Positions 49,162 through 57,318 of a stretch of DNA of 64,000 nucleotides are shown here, piece by piece. Location: assembly GCA_963708645.1 (NCBI GenBank), contig CAVPTA010000014.1, forward strand, positions 368,764 to 432,763, written 5' to 3'. How positions within the stretch are numbered: the first letter of the stretch is position 1; each line of letters opens with the position of its first letter. The stretch comes from RYN-133 sp963708645 (GTDB lineage: Bacteria; Actinomycetota; Actinomycetes; Mycobacteriales; Jatrophihabitantaceae). The translations under genes were made by a program, and so were the position numbers. The notes under the pieces are model-generated. The model was given only the letters and a program-made list of their open reading frames with translations. It ran no database searches and was not told where the DNA came from.

Positions 49162-50151
49162 ATGCCGAGCGCGACCGACACAGACCTGGCTCGAACACTG
49201 CGTCGTGCGGCGATCCGTGCAACGCGCGCACCGTCGGTTCACAACACTCAGCCGTGGCGCTTCATCGTGCGCGACGGCGGACTCGATGTCATCGCCGATT
49301 GGTCGCGCCGACTGACTGTGCTGGATCCGCGCGGACGCCAGTTGCTGATGAGTTGCGGCTGCGCAGTGCTCAACGCTCGCGTGGCCGTCGCCGCCGCCGG
49401 TTACGGGGTCACTGTCGAGCGATTCGGCGATCCCGCCCGACCGGGTCTGGTCGCCCGCATCGTTCCCGTCGCGTCGTTCGGAGCACACGAGGTCCTGGCT
49501 CGGTTGGATCCGGCGATCGACACGCGGCAGACCAACCGGCGCAGGTTCATCGACGAACCGGTTCCCACCGAGCTCATCGACCGCCTTCGAGCCGCGGCCC
49601 GTGCCGAGGGATCGGAGCTTTTCCATGTCGCACGCGACGAACATCGCATAGCGCTCGCCCGCCTCGGCCAGCTCGCTGACCAGCTCGAGAACGCCGACCC
49701 CGGCTACCGCGCCGAAATGCGACGGTGGACCAGCGACGATCCGCGGCGTCTGGACGGTGTGCCTGCGTTTGCCGTCCCACGCGTCACAGGTCGCGTGCGC
49801 GACGAGATCCCGTTGCGCGATTTCGACACGCGCGCAATGGGCTGGTTGCCCGATGACCCGCACTCGTCGTCGCGACAGTGCCTGCTCGTACTGGGCACGA
49901 ACGCCGACAACCCCGCCGCATGGGAGCAGTGCGGCGAGGCGCTGGAACGCGTGCTGCTCGAGGTGTCTCATCAAGGCCTCACGTCGAGCCCGCTGACCCA
50001 GGTGATCGAGGTTCCGCGCACGCACGGCGCGTTGCGCGATGAGCTTGGGTTACAGATGCACCCGCACATCGTGATTCGAGTGGGCTGGGCGCCGCTGACG
50101 ACACCGACGAGACGCCGCCGCCTCATCGATGTACTGGCTGTTGAGGAGTGA
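49162..50151 (+). CDS. Acg-type nitroreductase-like protein
   Basis: The 329-residue protein is of the Acg/Rv2032-like branch of the nitroreductase fold: RAPSVHNTQPWRF, LMSCGCAVLNARVAV, RQTNRRRF and TSSPLTQVIEVP. In this group the FMN pocket is partially lidded, and the proteins are thought to store or bind flavin rather than reduce nitro groups. In Mycobacterium such genes belong to the DosR regulon. ATG 49162 is chosen because it lies right before ALPSATDT-like ARTLRRAAIRAT. It overlaps the sensor kinase gene by four bases (GTGA). Confidence 0.9.
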   Translation: MPSATDTDLARTLRRAAIRATRAPSVHNTQPWRFIVRDGGLDVIADWSRRLTVLDPRGRQLLMSCGCAVLNARVAVAAAGYGVTVERFGDPARPGLVARIVPVASFGAHEVLARLDPAIDTRQTNRRRFIDEPVPTELIDRLRAAARAEGSELFHVARDEHRIALARLGQLADQLENADPGYRAEMRRWTSDDPRRLDGVPAFAVPRVTGRVRDEIPLRDFDTRAMGWLPDDPHSSSRQCLLVLGTNADNPAAWEQCGEALERVLLEVSHQGLTSSPLTQVIEVPRTHGALRDELGLQMHPHIVIRVGWAPLTTPTRRRRLIDVLAVEE

Positions 50152-51938
50152 TCGAGCAGGTACTGGCCGCGCTCGACGGCGATAGGCTTTCACCTATGGA
50201 CGCGGGCGGCCGCCACTCCGAACAATCTGCGTCCTCGTCCCCGGTCGTGGTCCCGCGTCTGGCGCTGGACGATCTGCTCGCGCAACTCGTTGAGCACGCC
50301 GATGACATCCGCATGGCGCACGAACGTCTGCGCGGCCTCGTCGCCGCGAACCGGACGATCATCGGCGACCTCAGCCTCCCCGCAGTGCTGCGGAGGGTCG
50401 TTGAAGCCGCCTGCGAACTCGCCGGCGCGCGATACGGCGCGCTGGGCGTCATCGCACCCGACGGCGACACGCTGCAATCGTTCATCACCGTCGGGATCGA
50501 CGATGACGCCATCGCGCGCATCGGCGAGCTGCCCAAAGGAAAAGGTCTGCTCGGCGCGTTGATCGAGGACCCGCGCCCGATCCGCCTCGCGCGGCTGGGC
50601 GATGATCCACGGTCTGCAGGACTCCCGTCGAACCACCCCCCGATGACGTCGTTCCTCGGCGTGCCGATTGCCATTCGTGACGAGGTCTTCGGCAACCTCT
50701 ATCTCACCGAATCGGCGCGGGGCCAGTTCAGCGGCGACGACGAGGAGGTCGTCCTGTCACTCGCTGCCACAGCCGGAATCGCGATCGAGAACGCGCGGTT
50801 GTTCGAGCAAGCGGAGCGGCGTCAGAGCTGGCTTCAGGCCTCGATGGAGGTGACAACGCAGTTGCTGTCGGCTGACGGTGACGAGCCGCTGCAGCTGATC
50901 GCACGCGAGGCGCGCGCGATTTCCGACGCCGACATCGTCACTGTCGTGCTCCCGATGCCCGACCGGGACAGGCTCATGGTCGAAGTCGTCGCGTCCCGCG
51001 AGCCGACCGAACTCGCCGGGTATCAATTCACGCCCGAGAGCACACTGTCCGGTCAGGCGATCCTGACCGGACTGCCCGTGATGCTCGACGACGCGACGCA
51101 CCAGACCGACGTCCCCGTCCATCTCTCGACTGCAGTCGAAGTAGGGCCGGTCATGGCGGTGCCGTTGATGACGAGCAACGGCGTGCGCGGCGCCCTCGTC
51201 GCCGGCAGGGTGTTCGGAAGTCAGGCGTTCGACGCAGAGGATCTCGATATGGCGACGACGTTCGCCAATCACGCCGCGGTGGCCCTCGAACTCGCCGACG
51301 CACGCGCCAGCGAACAGCGCATCGTCGTCCTCGAAGACCGGGACCGGATCGCGCGCGACCTGCACGACCACGTGATCCAGCGGCTGTTCGCCGCGGGCCT
51401 GAGCCTCGACGGCATGGTCGGGAGCTTGCCGGACGAAGAGCGGCGACGAGTGAGCAGGGTGGTCGGCGAGATCGACGAGACCATCAGACAGATCCGCACG
51501 TCGATCTTCGAGCTGCGCGGACATCTGGGCCCGGCGACCGGCTCGGTCCGCTCGCAATTGCTCGAGGTGATCGCCGAGGTCCGTCCATTGCTTGTCGCCG
51601 CGCCCCGGATCGAGTTCGCCGGGCCGGTTGATTCGGTCATCTCCGAAGAAGTCGTCGAGGATGTGATGGCCGTTCTGCGCGAGACGTTGACCAACATCGC
51701 GCGCCACGCCGAAGCGACGGTTGTCCACGTTCGCCTCACCGCGTCGACGAACGAGGCCCACCTCGAGATCACCGACGACGGCGTCGGGCTCGGTACGAGC
51801 ACACGGCGCAGCGGCCTGGCCAACCTTCGCCAACGTGCCGAACTGCGGGGCGGAAGCCTGACGATCGAATCGCCTGCCGAGCCACCCCTGTCACACCGAC
51901 CGGGAACCCGAGTGCATTGGACGGTGCCATTGCCATGA
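50148..51938 (+). CDS. DevS/DosT-like GAF-GAF sensor histidine kinase
   Basis: The 596-residue kinase has two GAF domains (about 60-205 and 225-385), a HisKA_3 domain (RDLHDHVIQRLFAAGLSLDG, phosphoacceptor His 406) and an HATPase domain (RETLTNIARHAEATVV, DDGVGLGT, GLANLRQRAELRGG). In mycobacterial DevS/DosT the first GAF holds heme through a His in an HHPPM stretch; here the equivalent is SNHPPMTSFLGVP, with one His kept. This supports a heme or other gas/redox sensor, but does not prove heme. It starts at GTG 50148 overlapping the nitroreductase stop, and overlaps the regulator gene by four bases. Confidence 0.92.
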   Translation: MIEQVLAALDGDRLSPMDAGGRHSEQSASSSPVVVPRLALDDLLAQLVEHADDIRMAHERLRGLVAANRTIIGDLSLPAVLRRVVEAACELAGARYGALGVIAPDGDTLQSFITVGIDDDAIARIGELPKGKGLLGALIEDPRPIRLARLGDDPRSAGLPSNHPPMTSFLGVPIAIRDEVFGNLYLTESARGQFSGDDEEVVLSLAATAGIAIENARLFEQAERRQSWLQASMEVTTQLLSADGDEPLQLIAREARAISDADIVTVVLPMPDRDRLMVEVVASREPTELAGYQFTPESTLSGQAILTGLPVMLDDATHQTDVPVHLSTAVEVGPVMAVPLMTSNGVRGALVAGRVFGSQAFDAEDLDMATTFANHAAVALELADARASEQRIVVLEDRDRIARDLHDHVIQRLFAAGLSLDGMVGSLPDEERRRVSRVVGEIDETIRQIRTSIFELRGHLGPATGSVRSQLLEVIAEVRPLLVAAPRIEFAGPVDSVISEEVVEDVMAVLRETLTNIARHAEATVVHVRLTASTNEAHLEITDDGVGLGTSTRRSGLANLRQRAELRGGSLTIESPAEPPLSHRPGTRVHWTVPLP

Positions 51939-52579
51939 CCGACAAGCCGATTCGCGTGTTCATGCTCGACGACCACGAGATCGTGCGGCGTGGCATAGCC
52001 GACCTTCTCGAGTCTGCTGATGACATCACTGTCGTCGGTGAAGCCGGCACCGCTTCCGAGGCGCTCGCGCGGATCCCGGCAGCACGACCGGACGTAGCGG
52101 TGCTCGACGCACGATTGCCCGACGGCAGCGGCATCGACGTGTGTCGAGACATCAGGTCGAGCATGCCTGAGGTGCGCTGCCTGATCCTGACCTCCTACGA
52201 CGACAACGATGCGATCTTCGCTGCGGTGATGGCGGGGGCGTCCGGATACCTGTTGAAAGAGATACGCGGATCGAATCTGCTCGACGCAGTGCGTCAGGTC
52301 GCCGCGGGCCGGTCGCTACTCGATCCCGCGGTGACAGAACGATTGCTGACCAGGCTGCGCGAGGGCACTCCCGAGGATCCGCGGCTCGCGTCGCTCACAG
52401 ATCGGGAGCGCGACATCCTGGGCCTGATTGCCGACGGCCTCACCAATCGGCAGATCGGTGAGCGCCTCTTCCTGGCCGAGAAGACGGTGAAGAACTACGT
52501 GTCGACCCTGCTGGCCAAGTTGGGCATGGAGCGCCGCACGCAGGCCGCGGTCTACGGATCGGAGATCCGGCGCAAGTAA
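51935..52579 (+). CDS. NarL/DevR-type response regulator
   Basis: The 214-residue regulator has a receiver domain (VFMLDDHEIVRRGIADLL; phosphoacceptor Asp 58 in VAVLDARLPDG; Lys in YLLKEI) and a LuxR-type HTH (LTDRERDILGLIADGLTNRQ, EKTVKNYVSTLLAKLGMERR). The sequence closely fits the DevR/DosR group. It is coupled to the kinase by an ATGA overlap. DosR-box-like sites upstream of its operon suggest positive autoregulation and control of the surrounding genes. Confidence 0.93.
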   Translation: MTDKPIRVFMLDDHEIVRRGIADLLESADDITVVGEAGTASEALARIPAARPDVAVLDARLPDGSGIDVCRDIRSSMPEVRCLILTSYDDNDAIFAAVMAGASGYLLKEIRGSNLLDAVRQVAAGRSLLDPAVTERLLTRLREGTPEDPRLASLTDRERDILGLIADGLTNRQIGERLFLAEKTVKNYVSTLLAKLGMERRTQAAVYGSEIRRK

Positions 52580-52580
52580 T

Positions 52581-52596
52581 CGTGCGTGGCCGCACG
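52581..52596 (+). terminator. Weak hairpin after the DevR-like gene
   Basis: CGTGCG and CGCACG form a 6-bp stem with a TGGC loop directly after the stop codon. It has no T-run. Confidence 0.3.
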
Positions 52597-52611
52597 GCGT
52601 CTGATCGACGG

Positions 52612-52625
52612 GGGACGAACGTCCC
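52612..52625 (+). promoter_or_regulatory. DosR-box-like palindrome upstream of second nitroreductase
   Basis: GGGACGAACGTCCC matches the DosR core at 12 of 14 positions and is a perfect palindrome apart from the central pair. It lies 110 bases before the second Acg-like gene and after the DevR-like gene. A weaker half-like element (GGGACTCCCG) begins at 52656. Confidence 0.65.
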
Positions 52626-52734
52626 GGTTGCATCAGACCGAGGTCATGCGTCTGCGGGACTCCCGGCCGCACCGACGGCTGCCCTGCGACGACCAGACTC
52701 GGACCGGTACGCAGGTCTTGCACCAGGAGGCATC

Positions 52735-53739
52735 ATGACGAGCACGCCGACCGCGAACGACGTGCGCGCGATGCGCGCGATTGCGCAGGCTGCGCGACTC
52801 GCACCGTCGGTCCACAACACCCAGCCGTGGCACTTCGAACTCGCGCCGGGAGCGTTCGAGCTGCACGTCGATCACGCTCGTCAACTGCGTTCGCTGGATC
52901 CCACGGGCCGGCAGTTGATGGTGAGCCTGGGCTGCGCGTTGTTCAATGCACGCGTCGCAGCGGCAGCACTCGGCCAGTCGATGGACGTCGAGAGGCTTCC
53001 CCTCGGGGCCGACAGCAGCCTGGTTGCCGTGCTGCGCAGATCCATCGATCCACTCGCCTCCAACGAGAACGCACTGGCGGTGCTCGATCCGCTGATCCGC
53101 GTCCGGAGCACCAATCGCCGCAAGTTCGCCGACGATCCGATCCCCGACGACGTCATCGACGCCCTGATCGCGGCAGCACGGGCAGAGGGTGCCCGATTGG
53201 CGCAGGTGCGCGACGACGACGACCGCCTGGCGATCGCTCGGCTCAGCCAACGCGCCGACGCCATGCAGTACGCCGACGGTGCCTATCGCGCCGAGATCCG
53301 CGCGTGGACCACCGACGACCCGAAGCGGACGGACGGTGTTCCGGCACGCGCCGTCCCACATTTCGATGCTGGAACCGGCGATGAGGTCCCGATCCGCGAC
53401 TTCGACAGCACGGGAGCGGGCTGGCTGCCTACGGACACGCGATCAAGCCGTCATCAATGCCTGCTCCTGCTCGGCACGGACGGCGACCACCCGGACCAGT
53501 GGCTGCGCGCCGGCGAGGCGCTCGAGCATGTCTGGCTCGAGATCGCGCGCCACGGATTCGTGATGAGTCCGTTGACTCAGATCGTCGAGGTGCCGGCCGT
53601 GCGGGCCGAGCTGCGCTCGGAGCTGCGCATGTCGATGTACCCGCACATTCTCATGCGCGTCGGCCGCGCCGCACCGACTCCCGGAGTCGGACGCCGTCAC
53701 CTTGCCGACCTCCTGATCGACAAGGCAATCGAGGGCTGA
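52735..53739 (+). CDS. Acg-type nitroreductase-like protein, second copy
   Basis: The 334-residue protein is a paralog of the gene at 49162, sharing APSVHNTQPW, LDPTGRQLMVSLGCALFNAR, STNRRKFADDP, RDFDSTGAGWLP and SPLTQIVEVPA. The same Acg-type fold is expected, with flavin binding rather than classic nitroreduction. ATG 52735 has a strong AGGAGG site. It is a single gene with its own DosR-like box upstream, and converges on acetate kinase with only 10 bases between the stops. Confidence 0.9.
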   Translation: MTSTPTANDVRAMRAIAQAARLAPSVHNTQPWHFELAPGAFELHVDHARQLRSLDPTGRQLMVSLGCALFNARVAAAALGQSMDVERLPLGADSSLVAVLRRSIDPLASNENALAVLDPLIRVRSTNRRKFADDPIPDDVIDALIAAARAEGARLAQVRDDDDRLAIARLSQRADAMQYADGAYRAEIRAWTTDDPKRTDGVPARAVPHFDAGTGDEVPIRDFDSTGAGWLPTDTRSSRHQCLLLLGTDGDHPDQWLRAGEALEHVWLEIARHGFVMSPLTQIVEVPAVRAELRSELRMSMYPHILMRVGRAAPTPGVGRRHLADLLIDKAIEG

Positions 53740-53749
53740 CAGCGGGCAA

Positions 53750-54784
53750 TCACAGCAGGGACGCGGCCTCGGCAAGCATCTGGAGGTCTTCGCGGGCATG
53801 AACGACGAGGGTCCGTACGCCCGCAGCGGGAGCGGAGATGTCGGTGACGGGATCGTCGGGGGTATGCCCGGCACGAACTGCGACACCGATCCAGCGCAGC
53901 CCGTCCGCAACCATGGTTCGGACCAGGTCCGAATGTTCCCCGACGCCGCCCGAGAACACGAGCGCGTCCAGTCCACCCAGCACTGCGATCATGCCGCCCG
54001 CCTGGCGAAGGAAACGGTGCAGCCATACATCCATCGCGAGTTGTGCCGACTCGTCATTCGCTCGTCGGCGTTGCTCCACCTCGCGCATGTCACCGGTGCC
54101 GCACAGGCCGAGCAGGCCGCTCTCGCTGTCGAGGACGTGCTCGAGGTTTTCATCGCTGTGGCCTGCCATCCACAGCAACGCACCGGGATCGACTGTGCCG
54201 GATCGGGTGGCCATGACCAGACCGTCGAGTGGCGTGAAGCCCATCGTCGTCGCGACGCTGCGGCCGTCGCGCACCGCGCACAACGATGCACCGCCGCCGA
54301 GATGCGCGATCAGAACCCGGCTGGCGTGCGGTGCCACTGCGCGCGCCCGACCGCTCGCCCATGCGTGCGCCAGCCCATGGAAGCCGTAGACCCGCACGCG
54401 ATCGCGCCATCGTTGCGGCAAGGCGTAGGTGCGGGCAGCGATCGGCATCGTTGCGTGGAAGGCGGTGTCGAAGCAGGCGACATGCGTCGCATCCGGCCAA
54501 CGCTCCCGGCAGCGGTCGACCGCGTCGAGGGCGGGCGGTTGATGCAGCGGTGCGAGGTCGGTGAGCTCGCGAAGCTGCGCAACCGTGTCGTCGTCGAGCA
54601 CTTCGGGCGCGGTGCGTTCGCCGCCGTGCACGACGCGGTGGAGCACCGCATCGGGCTCGGGTCCACCGAGAGCATCGTCGAGCGATTCGGTGCGGCCGTC
54701 CGAGTCGGTCGCGTCGAAGCGGGTGACCTTGACCGACGTCGAGCCCGCATTGACCGTGAGCACATTGCGGACAGTCGCGGTCAT
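53750..54784 (-). CDS. ackA: Acetate kinase
   Basis: The 344-residue protein has the acetate kinase signatures VLTVNAGSTSVKVT, RVYGFHGLAHAWA, LIAHLGGGASLCAVRDGRS, TMGFTPLDGLVMATRSGTVD and FSGGVGEHSDLVR. It converts acetyl phosphate and ADP to acetate and ATP. The family is usually 390-410 residues; this one is shorter, mainly in loops. Its ATG overlaps the phosphoketolase stop by four bases, so the pair forms a direct route from xylulose or fructose phosphate to acetate and ATP without oxidation. Confidence 0.95.
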   Translation of the reverse strand: MTATVRNVLTVNAGSTSVKVTRFDATDSDGRTESLDDALGGPEPDAVLHRVVHGGERTAPEVLDDDTVAQLRELTDLAPLHQPPALDAVDRCRERWPDATHVACFDTAFHATMPIAARTYALPQRWRDRVRVYGFHGLAHAWASGRARAVAPHASRVLIAHLGGGASLCAVRDGRSVATTMGFTPLDGLVMATRSGTVDPGALLWMAGHSDENLEHVLDSESGLLGLCGTGDMREVEQRRRANDESAQLAMDVWLHRFLRQAGGMIAVLGGLDALVFSGGVGEHSDLVRTMVADGLRWIGVAVRAGHTPDDPVTDISAPAAGVRTLVVHAREDLQMLAEAASLL

Positions 54785-57255
54785 CGCGACGAAGTGGCGT
54801 CAGGCCACGTCCAGTCAGCCACCTCGGGGATGTCGGCGCCATGCGCACGGGTCCACTCGCGAGCGCGTAGACGGGCATCGACCATCTCTTGGCGCAGCCC
54901 GGCCGCAGTGCTGCCGAGACCCGGAACCCGGTCGATGACATCCATGACCAGGTGGTACCTGTCGAGGTCGTTCAGCATCACCATGTCGAACGGAGTAGTC
55001 GTCGTGCCGCGTTCCTTGTAGCCACGCACGTGTAGATGTGCATGATTCGCGCGGCGGTAGGTCAGGCGATGGATCAACCATGGATACCCGTGGAAGACGA
55101 AGATCAGCGGGCTCGTCGCAGGGAAGACGGTGTCGTACTCGTGGTCGGACAAACCATGCGGGTGCTCGGTCTCGGGCTGCAGGCGCATCAGATCGACCAC
55201 GTTGACGAACCGAACCCGCAGATCGGGCAGCCGCTCGCGCAGGATGGCTGCAGCGGCGAGCGCCTCGAGTGTGGGGACGTCGCCGGCGCACGCCAGGACC
55301 ACATCGGGGTCGGTGCCACTGTCGTCGCGATGGCTGGCCCACTGCCAGATCCCAAGACCGCGCGCACAGTGCAAGCTCGCCTGCTCGGCGTCGAGCCAGT
55401 CAGCGGCGGGCTGCTTGCCGGCGACGACGACGTTGACGTAGTGCCGCGAGCGCAGGCAATGGTCGTAGGTCGACAGCAAGGTGTTCGCATCCGGTGGCAG
55501 GTACACCCGCACGACCGATGCCTGCTTGTTGACCACAACGTCGAGGAATCCGGGATCCTGATGGGTGAAGCCGTTGTGGTCCTGTCGCCAGACGTGGGAC
55601 GAGAGCAGGTAGTTGAAGCTCGCGATCGGACGGCGCCACGCAACGGCCGCACTCGCCTCGAGCCACTTCGCGTGCTGATTGAACATCGCATCGACGATGT
55701 GGATGAACGCTTCGTAGCAGGTGAACACGCCGTGCCGGCCGGTGAGCAGATAGCCCTCGAGCAGGCCCTGGCACATGTGCTCGGACAGCACTTCGATCAC
55801 GCGTCCGTTGCGGTCGAGCCGCTCGTCGAAGCGGCCGATGTCGATCTGCCAGTCGCGGCCGGTGACGTCGAGGATGTCCTGCAACCGGTTGCTCGCCAGT
55901 TCGTCCGGCGCGAACGTCAAGAAGTTGGACGGGTTGGTGCGCACCACCTCGGCGAGCCACCGGCCGAGCACGCGTGTCGGCTCGTGGACCGATGCGCCTG
56001 GCTGCTCGACCTCGACCGCGAAATCGGGCCACGGCGGCAGCTCGAGGTCGCGTAGTACTTCTCCACCGTTCGTCTTCGGGTTCGCGCTCATTCGCCGCGC
56101 ACCGTCGGGGACGAGCTCGAGCAACTCTGTTACCGGTGCGCCGGTCTCGTCGAACAGCTCCTCGGGGCGGTATGAGAGCAGCCACTGCTCGAGCGTCGCG
56201 CGGTGCTTGTCGTCCTCGCGAGCAGCCGGCAGAGGGACCTGGTGTGCTCGAAATGTTCCTTCGACCTGGTTGCCGTCGACGATCGGTGGGCACGTCCAAC
56301 CCTTGGGGGTGCGGAGCACGATCATCGGCCAGCGTGGCCTTTTCGCCTCGATGTCGGCGCGTGCGATCGATTGGATCTCGACGATCCGATCGAGCGCGCT
56401 CTCGAGCGCCGCCGCGATCTGTTGATGCACCGCCGCCGGGTCGTCGCCGGCCACGATCGTCGGGTCGTAGCCGTACCCCGTCATGAGGGCGCGCAGTTCG
56501 TCCTCGTCGATGCGCGCGAGCACGGTCGGATTCGCGATCTTGTACTGGTTCAGGGCAAGGATCGGCAGCACCGCGCCGTCGCGCGCCGGATTGACGAACT
56601 TGTTCGTGTGCCAACTTGTCGCCAGCGGTCCCGTCTCGGCCTCGCCGTCGCCCACAACCGTGAAAGCGATCAGCTCGGGGTTGTCGAACACCGCGCCGTA
56701 CGCGTGGAGCAGTGAATACCCGAGCTCACCACCCTCGTGGAAGGACCCCGGCGTCTCGGGTGCACAGTGACTCGGCACGCCACCGGGGTAGGAGAACTGC
56801 TTGAAGAACGCCTGCATCCCCGCATGATCACGGCGGATGTGGCTGTACCGCTCCGAATAGGTGCCCTCCAGCCACGCACACGCATTGGGGCCCGGGCCGC
56901 CATGTCCGGGACCGGCGACGAAGACCGCATCGAGATCGCGGGCCTTGATGAAGCGATTCGCGTGCGCCCAGACGAGGTTCAGGCCGGGCACTGTCCCGAA
57001 GTGCCCGAGCAGGCGCGGCTTGACGTCCTCGGCGACGACAGGTCTGCGCACCAGCGGATTGTTCTGCAGGTAGATCTGTCCGACAGCCAAATAGTTGGCC
57101 GCACGCCACCACTGGTCGACGCGGCGCAGCTCGTCCGACGTCAGTGGACCGCTCGCATCACCGAGGACATACGGTTTCGGCGCGATCGTTTCGCCGGTAC
57201 CGGTGGACGTGTTGTCGGCGGCGGTGTCGCCACCCATGCTGGCCAGCTCACTCAC
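54781..57255 (-). CDS. xfp: Phosphoketolase
   Basis: The 824-residue thiamine diphosphate enzyme has the phosphoketolase landmarks: RPVVAEDVKPRLLGHFGT, GPGHGGPGPNACAWLEGTY, VGDGEAETGPLATSWH (the ThDP-binding GDGEAE), FTHQDPGFLDVV and FPATSPLIFVFHGYPWLIH. It cleaves xylulose 5-phosphate and possibly fructose 6-phosphate to acetyl phosphate, which acetate kinase converts to ATP. The start at 57255 is GTG. No DosR-like box was seen in its upstream 60 bases. Its placement beside a dormancy island suggests fermentative ATP supply under low oxygen, which is inference. Confidence 0.96.
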   Translation of the reverse strand: MSELASMGGDTAADNTSTGTGETIAPKPYVLGDASGPLTSDELRRVDQWWRAANYLAVGQIYLQNNPLVRRPVVAEDVKPRLLGHFGTVPGLNLVWAHANRFIKARDLDAVFVAGPGHGGPGPNACAWLEGTYSERYSHIRRDHAGMQAFFKQFSYPGGVPSHCAPETPGSFHEGGELGYSLLHAYGAVFDNPELIAFTVVGDGEAETGPLATSWHTNKFVNPARDGAVLPILALNQYKIANPTVLARIDEDELRALMTGYGYDPTIVAGDDPAAVHQQIAAALESALDRIVEIQSIARADIEAKRPRWPMIVLRTPKGWTCPPIVDGNQVEGTFRAHQVPLPAAREDDKHRATLEQWLLSYRPEELFDETGAPVTELLELVPDGARRMSANPKTNGGEVLRDLELPPWPDFAVEVEQPGASVHEPTRVLGRWLAEVVRTNPSNFLTFAPDELASNRLQDILDVTGRDWQIDIGRFDERLDRNGRVIEVLSEHMCQGLLEGYLLTGRHGVFTCYEAFIHIVDAMFNQHAKWLEASAAVAWRRPIASFNYLLSSHVWRQDHNGFTHQDPGFLDVVVNKQASVVRVYLPPDANTLLSTYDHCLRSRHYVNVVVAGKQPAADWLDAEQASLHCARGLGIWQWASHRDDSGTDPDVVLACAGDVPTLEALAAAAILRERLPDLRVRFVNVVDLMRLQPETEHPHGLSDHEYDTVFPATSPLIFVFHGYPWLIHRLTYRRANHAHLHVRGYKERGTTTTPFDMVMLNDLDRYHLVMDVIDRVPGLGSTAAGLRQEMVDARLRAREWTRAHGADIPEVADWTWPDATSSR

Positions 57256-57318
57256 CGATCCAGCGTGGCACGAGACGAAGAATTTCGGGTGACCAGCGGG
57301 TGGCTCAATCCTCGTCCG

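Noticed and set aside
52656..52669. Second DosR-like element before the second nitroreductase gene
   Set aside because: Only the left half (GGGACT) fits; the right half does not match the palindrome.
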